Shown here: piece by piece, positions 63,670-64,000 of the stretch
How positions within the stretch are numbered: the stretch's first letter is position 1
Layout: every line of letters begins with the position of its first letter
Assembly (NCBI RefSeq): GCF_000473325.1
Contig: NZ_KI421513.1
Coordinates: 3,357,217-3,421,216, forward strand
Length of the DNA: 64,000 nucleotides
Reading direction: 5' to 3'
From: Leisingera caerulea DSM 24564
Lineage (GTDB): Bacteria > Pseudomonadota > Alphaproteobacteria > Rhodobacterales > Rhodobacteraceae
Translations under genes and position numbers: made by a program
Notes under the pieces: generated by a model
Told to the model about the DNA's origin: nothing
Seen by the model: the letters and a program-made list of their open reading frames with translations, nothing else
The model's database searches: none

Positions 63670-64000
63670 ATGACACACGCCGCCGCAATCCGCATGCTCA
63701 AGACCGTTTCGGTGCTCTCTGCCGCCTTCGGCCTCGCCATGGTGCTGGCGCTGGCCACACCGCTTTCACAAGCCCTCGGATTCTTTCTGGATCTGGCCTT
63801 CCTGCCGCTGGACGGCGGACAGCGGCTGCAACCCGGCCCGGCCTCCCTGATGACCGCCATCAGCGGCGGCCTGCTGTGCGGTTTCTGCGTCCTGATCTAT
63901 CTGGTGACAAAGCATGTCTACAGCACCGATCCCGTTCTGGGCCGCGGCCTGCTGATCCCTGCGCTGCTGGCCTGGTACGTGCCTGACAGTCTCGGCTCCC
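63670..64000 (+). CDS. Membrane protein, truncated by the window edge
   Basis: An open frame of 110 codons running off the right edge. It begins MTHAAAIRMLKTVSVLSAAF and has at least two hydrophobic segments (about 12-35 and 65-80) plus more near the edge. The divergent XRE gene and the operator between suggest co-regulation. The family cannot be named from this fragment. Confidence 0.72.
   Translation, partial: MTHAAAIRMLKTVSVLSAAFGLAMVLALATPLSQALGFFLDLAFLPLDGGQRLQPGPASLMTAISGGLLCGFCVLIYLVTKHVYSTDPVLGRGLLIPALLAWYVPDSLGS

Overview
The window looks like a chromosomal segment of a high-GC marine alphaproteobacterium of the Rhodobacterales (Roseobacter group, closest in feel to Leisingera, Phaeobacter or Ruegeria). 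This is inferred from family content and gene order: a class II ribonucleotide reductase, trpE / trpGDC-moaC-moeA-lexA followed by gltX-gltA, an indolepyruvate ferredoxin oxidoreductase, a gene-transfer-agent type holin/endolysin pair, an alphaproteobacterial SOS box (GAAC-N7-GAAC), and Hint-domain and RTX surface proteins. I found no rRNA, CRISPR array, insertion sequence or plasmid gene. One tRNA, Pro(UGG), is present. About 63 genes are supported, mostly housekeeping.

Layout. 1-3.2 kb (minus): 5' part of nrdJ, a 700-base regulatory gap, tRNA-Pro, a DUF192 protein, a twin cold-shock protein and pdxH. 3.3-9.5 kb (plus): fabI, gpt, an aminotransferase, ppiD, trpE. 9.6-19 kb: a divergent polysaccharide deacetylase (minus), then trpG-trpD-ung-trpC-moaC-moeA and SOS-controlled lexA, with comEC converging. 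19-24 kb: gltX, gltA, a membrane-anchored RTX protein and a PaaG-like hydratase. 24-31.3 kb (minus): ccmH, ccmF, the holin/endolysin pair, ccmE, argC, murI and an acyltransferase. 31.5-36 kb: the large ior gene and a divergent LysR regulator. 36-40.5 kb: a candidate small RNA, purL, a cysteine-cluster protein and bolA-membrane protein-grxD. 40.5-49 kb: the zapA/coiled-coil pair, tkt, a low-GC DUF3885 gene, a DUF808 protein, a gapB-like GAPDH, coaD and a CBS protein. 49-60.5 kb: a LysR regulator and mmsA, a 6-kb block of unrelated genes (TPR regulator, secreted protein, desaturase, L,D-transpeptidase, GT41 glycosyltransferase), then acyl-CoA dehydrogenase, 3-hydroxyisobutyryl-CoA hydrolase and mmsB. 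60.7-64 kb: a choice-of-anchor-L/Hint protein, a small secreted protein, an XRE regulator and a partial membrane protein.

Functional links. mmsA, the acyl-CoA dehydrogenase, the hydrolase and mmsB make up most of valine/isobutyrate catabolism. The ccm genes build cytochrome c. moaC and moeA make the molybdenum cofactor. trpE and trpGDC make tryptophan, while ior degrades aromatic 2-oxo acids. BolA and Grx4 act together on Fe-S and iron homeostasis, and ZapA with its coiled-coil partner act at the Z-ring.

The most interesting unexplained signals are regulatory: four TTAA boxes at exact 11-base spacing (three overlapping CtrA-type sites) upstream of nrdJ; three 14-base direct repeats phased at multiples of 11 upstream of gap, sharing a GTTAACGC core with a 17-base palindrome at mmsA; two abutting inverted repeats between ior and its LysR neighbour; and a structured, terminator-ended candidate sRNA at about 36.2 kb. 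The phage-like lysis cassette inside the ccm cluster is the clearest accessory module.
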